DNA of 64,000 nt from CBDDLD01 sp965230605 (GTDB lineage: Bacteria; Bacteroidota; Bacteroidia; Flavobacteriales; Flavobacteriaceae). Positions 16,249 through 26,800 of the stretch are shown in pieces. Position 1 is the stretch's first letter. Each line of letters begins with the position of its first letter. Where the stretch lies: positions 2,852,001-2,916,000 of the forward strand of contig CBDDLD010000004.1 in the NCBI GenBank assembly GCA_965230605.1. Reading direction: 5' to 3'. A program made the translations under genes and the position numbers. The notes under the pieces are model-generated. The model did no database searches. It saw only the letters and a list, made by a program, of their open reading frames with translations, and had not been told where the DNA came from.

Positions 16249-18408
16249 TTAGTCTTTTTTTAGTGTTACTACAACTTTAGTTCCTTTATCATGAGCATCC
16301 TGCAAATCACTTATAGATACATCCACCTTATCTTTATACATTTGATTCAAGATAGCTACACGTTTTTTGATATTATTCATCCCTTTAGAGTTTTGGCGTT
16401 TTTGATGATTCGTTTTAAGTGCTTTAGAACGTTCCCTACCTATACCATCATCTGAAATGATAATAATTAACTCCTCATTGTTTTTTGCTTTAATAGATAT
16501 ATTCAGATGTCCTTTCTCTTCTTTATACCTTAATCCGTGCCACACTGCATTTTCGATATATGGCTGTAAAAGCATTGGGGGTATTTGAAACTCATCAACG
16601 TTTATAGACTCATCAATATCAATTGTATATTCAAACTTATCTTTAAATCTAAAGTGCTCTAGTTTTGTATACATTTGAAGCAATTCGATTTCCTTTTGTA
16701 ATGGAATAAAATCTTCTTCACTATTTTCTAATACAGAACGCATTAAAAATGAAAAATCTGACAAGTACTTATTAGCTGTTCTTTCATCATTAGTAGCTAT
16801 AAAGCTATTTACTGAATTAAGTGCATTAAAAATGAAATGTGGATTCATCTGACTTCGTAATGTTTTTAAAGCCAGTAGATTATTTGCCAAACGTTGTTGC
16901 TTAATATATTTAAACATAAAATAAGCTGCTGTCAACAATAACAACACCCCTCCTAACAATGAATATATGACAATTAATTGCCCTTTAGATTGTGCTTCAG
17001 CCAAAGCATATCTACTTTCGTTAAGAGCTCTATCCTTTTCTAAGCTTATAATACGATTTTGCTTCTCGGCAATGCTCCTGCTCACTCTTGCTGCCTGGGC
17101 TAGTTCTTGTTCTTTCTTTATGTAAAGCTCATCAACTACGTTTGTATATTCCTTATAAGTTGATAAGGCTTTCTCGTCATCACCAGAACTCTCATAAACA
17201 TCTGTGAGTCTTTTAAAGGCATCTTTCTTAACAATTAAATCCTCTCTGTTATCTGCTTCTTTAATACTTTTTTCTAAATAAGGAATCGCACTATCATAAT
17301 CTTTTTGTAGAAAATAAGCATTCCCAATCTTATAGTTTTGCTTCTGTGGCGTTAAGGGACTTTCGTTAGAGATAATAGTATCTCGCTCTAAAATATCTGC
17401 ATCTTCAACTATAGACTTTCTTAACTGTATCTCATCTTCATAAGATCTATTGTTGTTTTCAAAGTCTGCCACTTTATTCTTTTCTTCAAGGGCTCTGGTT
17501 ATATTCTCTTGTTCTGCAAGGTTTAAGGAATTCATAAAAAAGTCCTCAGCCTTACTTTGTTCTCCTTTGAGATCATAAGCTTGCGCAATTTTAGAATTTA
17601 GATCGGTTATTTTAGGAGATATAATGTGTTTTTGAGCAATTTGAAGACCACTCTGATAAGAGATTATAGCCTTATCATAAATTTTGATCTCAGTGTACGT
17701 ATCTCCTATACCTTCATAAAGCTCTATCTTTTGCCAATTAGATAACCCTTGGGGACTTATCTTCTCATAAGTTTGAAGGCTTTCTTGATAGTTTTTATTC
17801 CTACGGTAAGCATCACCTAATTTTAACTGCGCAGAATTGGTGTCTACATTTTGAAGACTAATTCTATAATTAGATACAGCCAAATCATATTGCTTCCAAA
17901 ACATATAAATATCACCTAACAACTCATAAGCTTGAGCATTTTGGCCTTGAGATGTACTCACATCTAAAGCGTCAGCAATAAATTGTATCCCTTTTTGCAC
18001 ATCTTTTTTCCTGTAGGTTTCTGCTGAATCTACAAGCTGATTAAAGACTTCTGTACTAATTCTGAGTTTCTCTCGACGTGTAGGTTGAGGCTGTTCGGGT
18101 TCAACTTCTATGATTAAACGATCATCACTTTCAATTGTGTAATATACAGTCTCAAAATCCTTATGTCTTACCACTAATTCATCGCCAATTCGCACTTTAA
18201 TTCTGAATGTCCCATCATTACCTGTAACTGTATAAGCACCACCGTTGACTTCAATATTTGCAAAATCAATCGCCTCACTAGAGTATTTGTGGACTACCGA
18301 TCCTCTTATTGTAAATAATTCTCTTTCACCCTTCTTATTTTGAGATTCTACAGAATCTAGGGTGAAAAATGCTATTATTATTAATATGAGTTTTATATGA
18401 ATCTTCAC
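16249..18408 (-). CDS. LytS-like sensor histidine kinase with carboxypeptidase-like and TPR sensor
   Basis: The 719-residue kinase has a signal peptide or N-terminal helix (about 1-22), a carboxypeptidase regulatory-like domain (GSVVHKYSSEAIDFANIEV, about 33-105), a long run of tetratricopeptide repeats (about 115-430), a coiled segment, one membrane helix near 474-500, and a PF06580-type kinase core with phosphoacceptor His near 522 in QMNPHFIFNALNS. The ATPase part has N-box ENAVWHGLRY and G-box DDGIGRERS. The sensor is therefore outside the inner membrane and the kinase inside. The regulator gene follows after one base. Confidence 0.93.
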   Translation of the reverse strand: MKIHIKLILIIIAFFTLDSVESQNKKGERELFTIRGSVVHKYSSEAIDFANIEVNGGAYTVTGNDGTFRIKVRIGDELVVRHKDFETVYYTIESDDRLIIEVEPEQPQPTRREKLRISTEVFNQLVDSAETYRKKDVQKGIQFIADALDVSTSQGQNAQAYELLGDIYMFWKQYDLAVSNYRISLQNVDTNSAQLKLGDAYRRNKNYQESLQTYEKISPQGLSNWQKIELYEGIGDTYTEIKIYDKAIISYQSGLQIAQKHIISPKITDLNSKIAQAYDLKGEQSKAEDFFMNSLNLAEQENITRALEEKNKVADFENNNRSYEDEIQLRKSIVEDADILERDTIISNESPLTPQKQNYKIGNAYFLQKDYDSAIPYLEKSIKEADNREDLIVKKDAFKRLTDVYESSGDDEKALSTYKEYTNVVDELYIKKEQELAQAARVSRSIAEKQNRIISLEKDRALNESRYALAEAQSKGQLIVIYSLLGGVLLLLTAAYFMFKYIKQQRLANNLLALKTLRSQMNPHFIFNALNSVNSFIATNDERTANKYLSDFSFLMRSVLENSEEDFIPLQKEIELLQMYTKLEHFRFKDKFEYTIDIDESINVDEFQIPPMLLQPYIENAVWHGLRYKEEKGHLNISIKAKNNEELIIIISDDGIGRERSKALKTNHQKRQNSKGMNNIKKRVAILNQMYKDKVDVSISDLQDAHDKGTKVVVTLKKD

Positions 18409-18622
18409 TATTTCAGCTTAGAAATTTGATAAACTTACACATCTTAATCGACTTGTAAAAGTGTCTTATTTTAAAATACTTAGAATTAAATACGAAATTA
18501 ACATGCTTACCTAAATATTAGGTTCATTTAACTCATTGAAATAACCCCTTTACTCATTCTTACTTTTTTGTTCTTTTATTATGGTTGATTTTTAGCGCAT
18601 TAATCAGAAAACACATCATAAA

Positions 18623-19777
18623 ATGAAACGAAAAATGAAAAAAGGGCTATTAACCATATGTATATCTACTTTATTAGCCTGCAATGCTGATGCGCAAAGA
18701 CAAACTAAAGATATCGCTATAAATGAGAGTAAGACTCATGAGGTTGTTAAACCAGAAATTAAAGTGGCATTATTACTAGATACTAGCAATAGTATGGATG
18801 GTCTTATAGACCAAGCAAAAGCGCAACTATGGCAAATTGTGAATGAATTGTCGTATGCCAAATGTCAAGAAGACAAACCTAGATTAAAAATTGCTTTATA
18901 TGAGTACGGGAACGATAATCTAAATGCCGATGAGGGTTACTTAAGACAGGTGCTTGCTTTTAGTAATGACTTGGACGATATATCTAAGGAATTGTTTTCT
19001 TTAACTACAAATGGCGGAAACGAATATTGTGGTAAAGTAATCAAAACCTCATTGAACCAGCTTAAATGGGGTGATAATGAAGATGATCTAAAACTTATTT
19101 TCATTGCCGGGAATGAACCTTTTACTCAGGGAGATGTTAGCTATAAAGACGCAGCAAAATTTGCGTATAAAAATGATGTTACGGTAAATACTATCTTTTG
19201 CGGGGATTATAATCAAGGTATAGCTACCTATTGGAAAGAAGGTGCAGATCTTACGTATGGGAATTATATGGCTATAAATCATAATAAGGCAACTGTTCAC
19301 ATTGCATCGCCCTATGATAAGAAAATATTGGAATTGAACATTAAACTAAATGCCACCTATATTGCTTATGGTAAGCGTGGTAAGCAAAAAGTAGCAGAGC
19401 AGAGACAACAAGATTCTAATGCAGAAGATTATAGTTCAGCAAATGCAGTAAGTAGAACTGTTAGTAAAAGTTCACATCTGTATACAAATGCAAGTTGGGA
19501 TCTTGTAGATGCGGCAAAGGAAAAAGGGTTCTCATATGATAAATTAAAAAAAGATGAGCTTCCAGAGAACTTAAAAGATAAAAGTACTTCTGAAATAAAA
19601 GCTTATGTTTCTAGTAAACAAAAGGAGAGAGAACTCATTAAGAACAAAATTCAAGAGTTAAACTCTAAGCGACGAGATTATATCTCTAAAACACAAAAAA
19701 GTACATCTAACAATTTAGAAAATGCCATGATTAAAGCTATAAAGAGTCAGGCTAAAAAAAAGAATTACATTTGGTAA
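18623..19777 (+). CDS. Secreted von Willebrand factor A domain protein
   Basis: The 384-residue protein has a signal peptide with a possible lipobox (STLLAC, Cys20), so it may be a lipoprotein or be cut after ADAQ. Residues about 47-230 form a vWA domain with a complete MIDAS start DTSNS (Asp53, Ser55, Ser57), which coordinates a divalent metal and usually mediates protein contacts. The last 110 residues are a Lys-rich helical tail. It stands alone, divergent from the kinase gene and convergent with the PorP-like gene. No chaperone ATPase is adjacent. Function unknown. Confidence 0.8.
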   Translation: MKRKMKKGLLTICISTLLACNADAQRQTKDIAINESKTHEVVKPEIKVALLLDTSNSMDGLIDQAKAQLWQIVNELSYAKCQEDKPRLKIALYEYGNDNLNADEGYLRQVLAFSNDLDDISKELFSLTTNGGNEYCGKVIKTSLNQLKWGDNEDDLKLIFIAGNEPFTQGDVSYKDAAKFAYKNDVTVNTIFCGDYNQGIATYWKEGADLTYGNYMAINHNKATVHIASPYDKKILELNIKLNATYIAYGKRGKQKVAEQRQQDSNAEDYSSANAVSRTVSKSSHLYTNASWDLVDAAKEKGFSYDKLKKDELPENLKDKSTSEIKAYVSSKQKERELIKNKIQELNSKRRDYISKTQKSTSNNLENAMIKAIKSQAKKKNYIW

Positions 19778-19801
19778 TTGACTAACTAACTTGTTTAAAT
19801 G

Positions 19802-19830
19802 AAGAAGCCTCGCATTTTGCGAGGCTTCTT
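19802..19830. terminator. Bidirectional intrinsic terminator
   Basis: A perfect 12-bp stem (AAGAAGCCTCGC 19802-19813 with 19819-19830) has a five-base ATTTT loop. It lies between the vWA gene and the convergent PorP/SprF gene and can serve both. Confidence 0.85.
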
Positions 19831-19833
19831 TTA

Positions 19834-20844
19834 TTAGTTAACTGCAGGACAGTTACATTCAAACTTCTCTCTTCTACAATTAAAGTTGTAGCCGAGTGTA
19901 ATTTGATGAAAACCTCCTGTATTGAATGTTATAGTATTCGCTTGGTATGAGAATGTGTATGCAAAAACAAAGCTCTTATAGTCCACACCTATGAAAGGAG
20001 TGATATATTGCAGTTTTTGACTACTAACACCAGATCCATCTAAAAATTCAGCACCATCTAAGCTTCTTCTGTAAGATAACCCTCCCCAAAGTTTTCCAAA
20101 ATCCATTTCTTTATATGCCTTAGCATTAATATCAATTGAGGATTCTTCAGTTGCATCTCTTCTCATAAACATAATTGAAGGCTCAAAACTCCATTCACTA
20201 CCAAATTTACTATAAGTATATCCGGCAGATATTAAATACGTTCTTAAATTATCAAATTCGAATCCTTGATCGTTGAAGTTAATCCCTTCGTTCTTAAGAA
20301 TATTTTTAACGGTAACATGTGCATAAAAATCAATGTAGTGGTACGAAAACCCAAAATCTATATTGAAGTTCGTAGCACTTTGCTCTATACCAGAAATTAA
20401 TTGATCAAATTCTCCTGGAGCCAAGAAATCTGTTTCATCTAATTTGTACTGTAGAAAACCAGCACTCAATCCAAAAGAAAGCATATTAAGGTCAATCTCG
20501 TTTCTTGAAAACATCAAATGGTAAGCAAAAGAGGCATATCCTCCTACTGTAGAATGAAACCCATTTGCATCATTAAAGAATATCCCTCCAATAGCAACTG
20601 GTGAATCTCCTAATCTACTATGAGCACTAAGCGTTTGTAAATTTGGGGCATCATCAACTCCAAACCATTGATTTCTTGCTGTTAATCTTATTTTAGCACA
20701 ATTAGCAACACCGGCCATCGAAGGGTGAATCAAATAGTAATTATCCGTTAAATAATCCGAATAAATTGGCACACCTTCTTGTGCAAATCCAAATTTTGCC
20801 ACTAAGGCCACAATTGCTATTAAACAGTACTTTTTTAATTTCAT
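19834..20844 (-). CDS. PorP/SprF family type IX secretion system outer membrane protein
   Basis: The 336-residue protein has a signal peptide (to about FAQE) and the family start (VPIYSDYLTDNYYLIHPSMAG), followed by beta strands of a 14-stranded-type barrel and a Cys-rich C-terminus (CRREKFECNCPAVN). PorP/SprF proteins form an outer membrane anchor or receptor needed for secretion of type-B-sorted T9SS cargo and are generally encoded beside their cargo. Here the cargo gene ends three bases upstream, so the pair forms one operon. Confidence 0.93.
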   Translation of the reverse strand: MKLKKYCLIAIVALVAKFGFAQEGVPIYSDYLTDNYYLIHPSMAGVANCAKIRLTARNQWFGVDDAPNLQTLSAHSRLGDSPVAIGGIFFNDANGFHSTVGGYASFAYHLMFSRNEIDLNMLSFGLSAGFLQYKLDETDFLAPGEFDQLISGIEQSATNFNIDFGFSYHYIDFYAHVTVKNILKNEGINFNDQGFEFDNLRTYLISAGYTYSKFGSEWSFEPSIMFMRRDATEESSIDINAKAYKEMDFGKLWGGLSYRRSLDGAEFLDGSGVSSQKLQYITPFIGVDYKSFVFAYTFSYQANTITFNTGGFHQITLGYNFNCRREKFECNCPAVN

Positions 20845-20847
20845 AAT

Positions 20848-23800
20848 TTATCGTTTCAAGGTAAAATGGGCTTTAAACTCTTTTCTTTCTCCTGTGGATG
20901 GTTCGTTGTAGAGTACTGTAAACCAGTAATCACTACTTGGCATTAAATTACCATTATACGTCCCATTCCATCCTAAGCCTGTTGGACTTAATTGTTTCAA
21001 CAGTTTACCATATCGGTCAAATATATAAATTTTTGCGCTAGGTTGCGTATCTATTCCTGTGATGTTCCACCTGTCATGATTCCCATCGCCATTTGGGGTA
21101 AAATATAACGGGTAATCAATCACCAACACTTCTGTCGTTGCAATACCACACCCATTCCTGTCTCTGGCCGTTATCACATGTTCTCCAGCTGACACCCCAG
21201 TGAATATACCACTGTCTTGCCATGGACCTCCATCTAAACTATATTCATACTCCCCAATTCCTGTAGCCACTGCTTCTATAACGTGTGGATCTGAAAAAGC
21301 TTGTGTTGTCACCGTAGCAACTAAGCTCGGCGGAGCACTCTCTATAACTTCTGCACTATCACTACTCTGACAGCCCGTTGCATTATTAGTCACCGTTACA
21401 CTATACAAACCACCCTGTGATGGTGTTAGACTTGATCCTGTCTCTCCAGGTAATACCGTACCATTAAAACTCCACTCAAAACTATAATCAGCCTCTGATA
21501 ATCCCGTGTCTAATACCGGTACATCAATCACCTCTGTGCCATTGGTGTCCACACATAAAATATAACTGTCCTCTAAATCAAACAGTGGCAGTGGATTCAC
21601 CTGTAAGGTAAGCTCAGCTACTGCAAAACATATCGATGTATCTGCTCCTGTACCATCTAAGGTGTCATTGTCCACTCTGGCATAGATCACCTGTGGATTG
21701 GTCAGGTTCTCATATAAATTCGGTAATGGATTAACTCCTAAAGTGGCATCCTCTAAAGTCGCATAGTAGCTTACTGTATAACTTGCAGGATCCTGTCCAT
21801 CTAATACAAAACCATCCTGAGTGCTTAGATCAAACTGAGCACTGTCATTACTCGGATCTCCATCATCCTCTACATTATCATCACAGATCTGATATAATAT
21901 CGCTACCATATCCGAGTTCGCCTCTGCGCCTTCCTGTACCTCCAGATTGAAACTCTGTGTGCTTATTGAACATCCTGTAGTGTTATTAGTAATGGCCACA
22001 AAGATCTGTTGTGGGTTAGTGATATTTGTGTAATCACTCACTAAGGCGTTCATCAGGTTATCTGCATCGGCCTGTGTCTCATGATAGGTCACTGTAAATT
22101 CTCCCGGGTCTTGCCCATTTAGAACTTCCTCGTCCTTGGTAGTCAAATCAAAATCATAGAAGCCGTCATTGTTAACCTCACAGGCTATAAAATCTGTAAC
22201 GGCTACAACATCCGGTAATGGGTTGACTCTAATGGTGAAGTTCACCAGAGTAAAACAACCTGTAATGTCGTTTGTTACTCTCACATAAATGATCTGCTCC
22301 GGAGATGTTGTATTGGTATAAGCCGTTGGGTCAGGGATGGCATTCACGCCCGCCTCTGCATCATCTGGGTCCTCATAGTAAGTTGCTGTAACTCCTAACT
22401 CACCATTTAATATAAGTACCTCTAAGTTATCCGTGTTTACCAGATCAAACTCTTCTACACCATCGCCTGTATTGGTATCATCACAAAGCTCTAGCTCCGG
22501 TAACTGATCACTTGGAGTTGGTGTTGGGTTTGGCAGTACGCGTATGGTTAATGTGGTAAAGTCCACACAGCCTGTGTCGGTATCGGTAACAACCACATAA
22601 AGCGTCTGTGGGTTGGCCGGATTACCGCCTACTGAGGTATTGGTATAGGCCATTGGGTCTGCAATCGCATTAGTCCCTGCCTGTGCATCGGCCTGAGTCT
22701 CATAGTAGCTCACCGCCCAACTTGGGTTGCCCCCTGTAATCTCATTGTCTTTTACCGTTAGATCAAATTCCGTAATCTCATCTCCTGGTGACTCCCCTAG
22801 ATCATCACAGAGCTCTAATGGTGTCGGTTGTACTGCCGTTGGTGGTAACTCCACACGGATAATAAATGATCCCGTGGTCACACAACCATTGCCATTACTT
22901 ACCAAACGTACATAGATCGTCTGTGGGTTACTTAAGTTTGTATAATTCCCTACATTGATAATTGGGTTATTCCCTGAATCAGCATCCGCCTGAGTCACAT
23001 GATAGGTCAATGTAAAATTGGCCGGGTCTTGTGTCCCTAAGATCTCTGCATCCTTGGTCGTGAGATCAAACTGTGCAAATCCATCCGCATTGGTATCACA
23101 TACCACATAGTCCTCTATATTGGTAGGAACCTCAGGGGATGGTAAGACGATAAGCTCTAAGGTGTTGGTCGTTAGACTGTAACATCCCGTTAATGTATTC
23201 TCCGATCTGACATAGATCATCTGATTGTTCGGTACGATGTTCGTATAAGCTGTTGGATTTGGAATCGCATTCACCCCATTATTAGCATCAGCCTCGGTCT
23301 CGTGATAGGTGATCACAACATCCAGCTCGCCGTTGATGATCTCTAAGGTTCTGATCTCTAAATTAAACACCTCAAAACCATCATTGTCTATATCACAAAC
23401 CTCTATTGGCGTTGGATTTGGCTCTGGGGATGGTATAGGATTGACTCTAAGGGTCACTGTAATTGTATTAACACATCCTGTCACATCGTTAACCGCTCTA
23501 ACATAGATCGTCTGTGGATTAGAAGTATTGGTATAATCACTAAAGATCGGGTTGGTGCCATTGTCTGCATCTAACTGAGTCTCGTAATAAGTCAGGGTGA
23601 TACCTGTCTGACCGTTTAAGATCTCTGCATTGGCATCCTCTAAAGTGAAGGCCTCTTGCTCATCGCCAGGATTGTTAACATCACAAAGCTCTAGCGGCAT
23701 CGGTTGTACCAGTACAGGTAGTGGGTGGACTATTAGTTCTAAGGTCGTAATCTTAAAACAGCCTCCTACGGTACTAATATCCTCTACCCTTACCCAGATC

Positions 23801-26800
23801 GTCTGGTTAAAGGCCGTTGTATTGGTATAGGCATTTGGTGTAAGTATTGGGTTGGTACCTGCCTCTGCATTGGCCTGAGTCTCATAATAGCTCACAATGT
23901 ACTGTAATGGATCTAATCCGTTTAAAATCTCTGCATCTTTGGTCGTGAGATCAAATTGTGCAAAACCATCCGCTGAGATATCATCACACTCACCCAGTGG
24001 CGTTGGGTCTTCAATCTGTGGCGTAGGCTCTACGATAAGCTCTAACTCTATAATAGTCGCACAGTCTGTTGCTATGGTAGCACTCTCTACACGTGCATAT
24101 AGCGTCTGGTTGTTAGCCACAATGTTATTATACGGAACACTGGTATCGATCGCATCTACATTATTATCCGCATTGGCTTGTGTCTCATGATAGGTCACTG
24201 TCAGTCCCGCAGCTCCTCCGGTGATCTCATTATCGGCATCGGTAAGGGTAAACACTCCAAAGCCATCATTGTCAGGATCACAATATCTCAGGGGTTGTGG
24301 GATGAAAGCTATTGGAGCTTGCTCCACAATTAAATCTAAGGTCGTCGTATCATAACAGCCTGTATTAATATCTTGTATACGCACAAAAATCGTCTCCGGG
24401 TTAGAGATATTATTGTACATCCCAGGTAGTGGATTGGTCGCTGCATCTGCATCAGCCTGAGTCGGGTAATACGTCACTCCATAGTCCGGATTGTTACCCG
24501 TGATCTCAGGAATCTTTATCGTTAAATCTATTAAGGTTAATCCATCTGGTGTACCATCATCACAAACCGCTAATGGTGTCGGAACTATAAACTGTGGTAA
24601 TGGGTTGACCACCAAATCAAAATTTGAAATCGATCTACAACCAGTGATCGTATTCTCTAAAGACACATAGATCGTCTCAGGGGTAGCCGTATTGGCATAA
24701 GGCCCTACTATCGCATTGGTCCCTGCTTGTGCATCAGCTAAGGTGGGAAAATAAGTGATTATAACATTAACCTGACCATTGATGATCTCCACATCTTTGG
24801 TCGTCAAATCAAATACCTCGGTCTGATCACCAGGATTGTTAGCATCACATAACTCATAGTTAGTGATCGCTACAAATGTCGGTAATGGATTGACTATTAA
24901 CTGTAAGGTCGTGGTATCAAAACATCCCGTTACATCATCCTCCAATCGCACATAGATAACTGCTGTATCTGATGTGTAATTGCTCGGTAAAGTCGAAGTA
25001 CCAGCTTCAGCATCTGCCTGAGTCGGGTGATACGTCACACTAACTCCTATTTGTGCCCCTATTACCTCTGCATCCTTTATCGTTAAATCAAATAACGTCT
25101 CACCATCTAAATCATCATCACAAGCCTCTAATGGTGTTGGTGCTATCGCTACAGGGTTTACCAAGACCTCTAAATCTAAGGTCGTGACGTTGTAACATGT
25201 AGATGTAGCTACCAATTCCATTCTTATGAATATGGTTTGCGGATTAGATATGTTAGTGTAATTGTCTGGTAATGGGTTTATTCCGGCATCAGCATCAGCT
25301 GCTGTTAAGTGATATGTTACATTAACATCAGCAGGATCGTTAGCACCAATAACTTCATCATCTCTATCTGAAAGCGTAAATACTGTAAATCCATCAGCTA
25401 TATCATCATCACATTCTAGCAATGGTGTTATATTATTATTGATATCTAAACTGCTAAACTGTAGTTCGAAAGACGTAGTTTCAAAACAGAACTGAGAATT
25501 ATCAGCTATACGTGCATATATCGTTTGTGGGTTGGATGTATTAGTATAATTAGTTGGAAGTGCTCCAACATTATCTATAGCATCTTGTTCTGTTAAGTGG
25601 TAGGAAATTATAAAATCCGCTGGGTCTTGAGCCCCTAAAATGTCATCATCATTATCTGTTAAGATAAACTCTGCTGTACCATCCAAATCACATACCACTA
25701 GATTTGGAGGTGTATTTGCAATAGGATTAGGCCTAAATTCAACAATTATAGAGTCTGAAGCTTGGCAAACTCCTGAAAAGATAACATCAACAGAATATTC
25801 TCCTGCTTGAGTAACATCTAAAGTTGCCGATGTTTCTCCTGTAATCTCTACACCATTAAAATACCATACATGATCAGCAGCAGGAGCATTAGTATTAAGA
25901 GTTATTGAACTCCCTCCACATTCTGCAGTTCCAGCTGCTATGGTGATATCATCTCCTAGGTCTCCTCCAAGGTCGAAACTGCCAGCTCTTAAGAATACTC
26001 CAGAATCTAAGGCAGTATCAGTAGCGTCAGCTACAACTAACTTAATGGTATATTGTGCTCCAGGAATTACTGTAGACTGGGCAGTAAACACAGCTGTTCT
26101 ACCGTCAAAAGAAATTGGTGGTCCATTTTGAGGTGTGTAGCCTCCAAAAAATTGTTCATTTACAGCGGCGCAACCCGAATTAGCTGGGTGTATATTTGTA
26201 ACTAAGATAGGTGTATTAGTTCCTGGTAATACAGCTAAATTAGTGGTATTACCTCCCGGATCTGTAAGTAAGAATGCAAATGCATCAGAAAATGTACATT
26301 CAAAGCTTCCTCCTTGATCGCCGTCATACTCTTCAGATGCCATTAAAAAATCAAAACTAATGTTATCAGCCAAAGGCACAAAGTCGAATTGTATAAAAGA
26401 AGCGTTATTAGATGTGATGCCTACAGCTGCATTTAATTCTGCATCTCCTGGCCATGTAGTGCTACCAGCACTCATTGCATTATTATTTGGTCCTCTAGCT
26501 TCACTGGCATCTCCTGATGTTAAGATTAATCCATCTCTAAACGGAAAAGAGTTCCCATCGCTAATAAAATATCCTATCCCATTAGGTTCTGTAGTTGCAA
26601 AGCTAATTCCTGTTGACCATATAATATTTGAAACTTCAGCACATGGGCTGTTAATCAAAACTTCTTCAATTAGCTCTTCGGGAGTATAGGTATCTTGATC
26701 TATAACAACATTTGGTCCTAAAACAAAAACTGTGATTGTGGCAGTTCCTGTGCACCCTTGCGGATTATCATCTGTAACTGTTAGAGTTACTGTATATGTC

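Noticed and set aside
21598..25734. Regularly spaced repeats that might be mistaken for a CRISPR array
   Set aside because: The unit is about 295 bases, the repeats are diverged and stay in one reading frame without stops, so they are protein repeats.
22727..26689. Several plus-strand open frames of 60-110 codons opposite the adhesin gene
   Set aside because: They are shadows of the repetitive minus-strand gene: they recur at similar places in successive repeats, are Ser/Val/Thr rich without fold, and have no promoter or start context.
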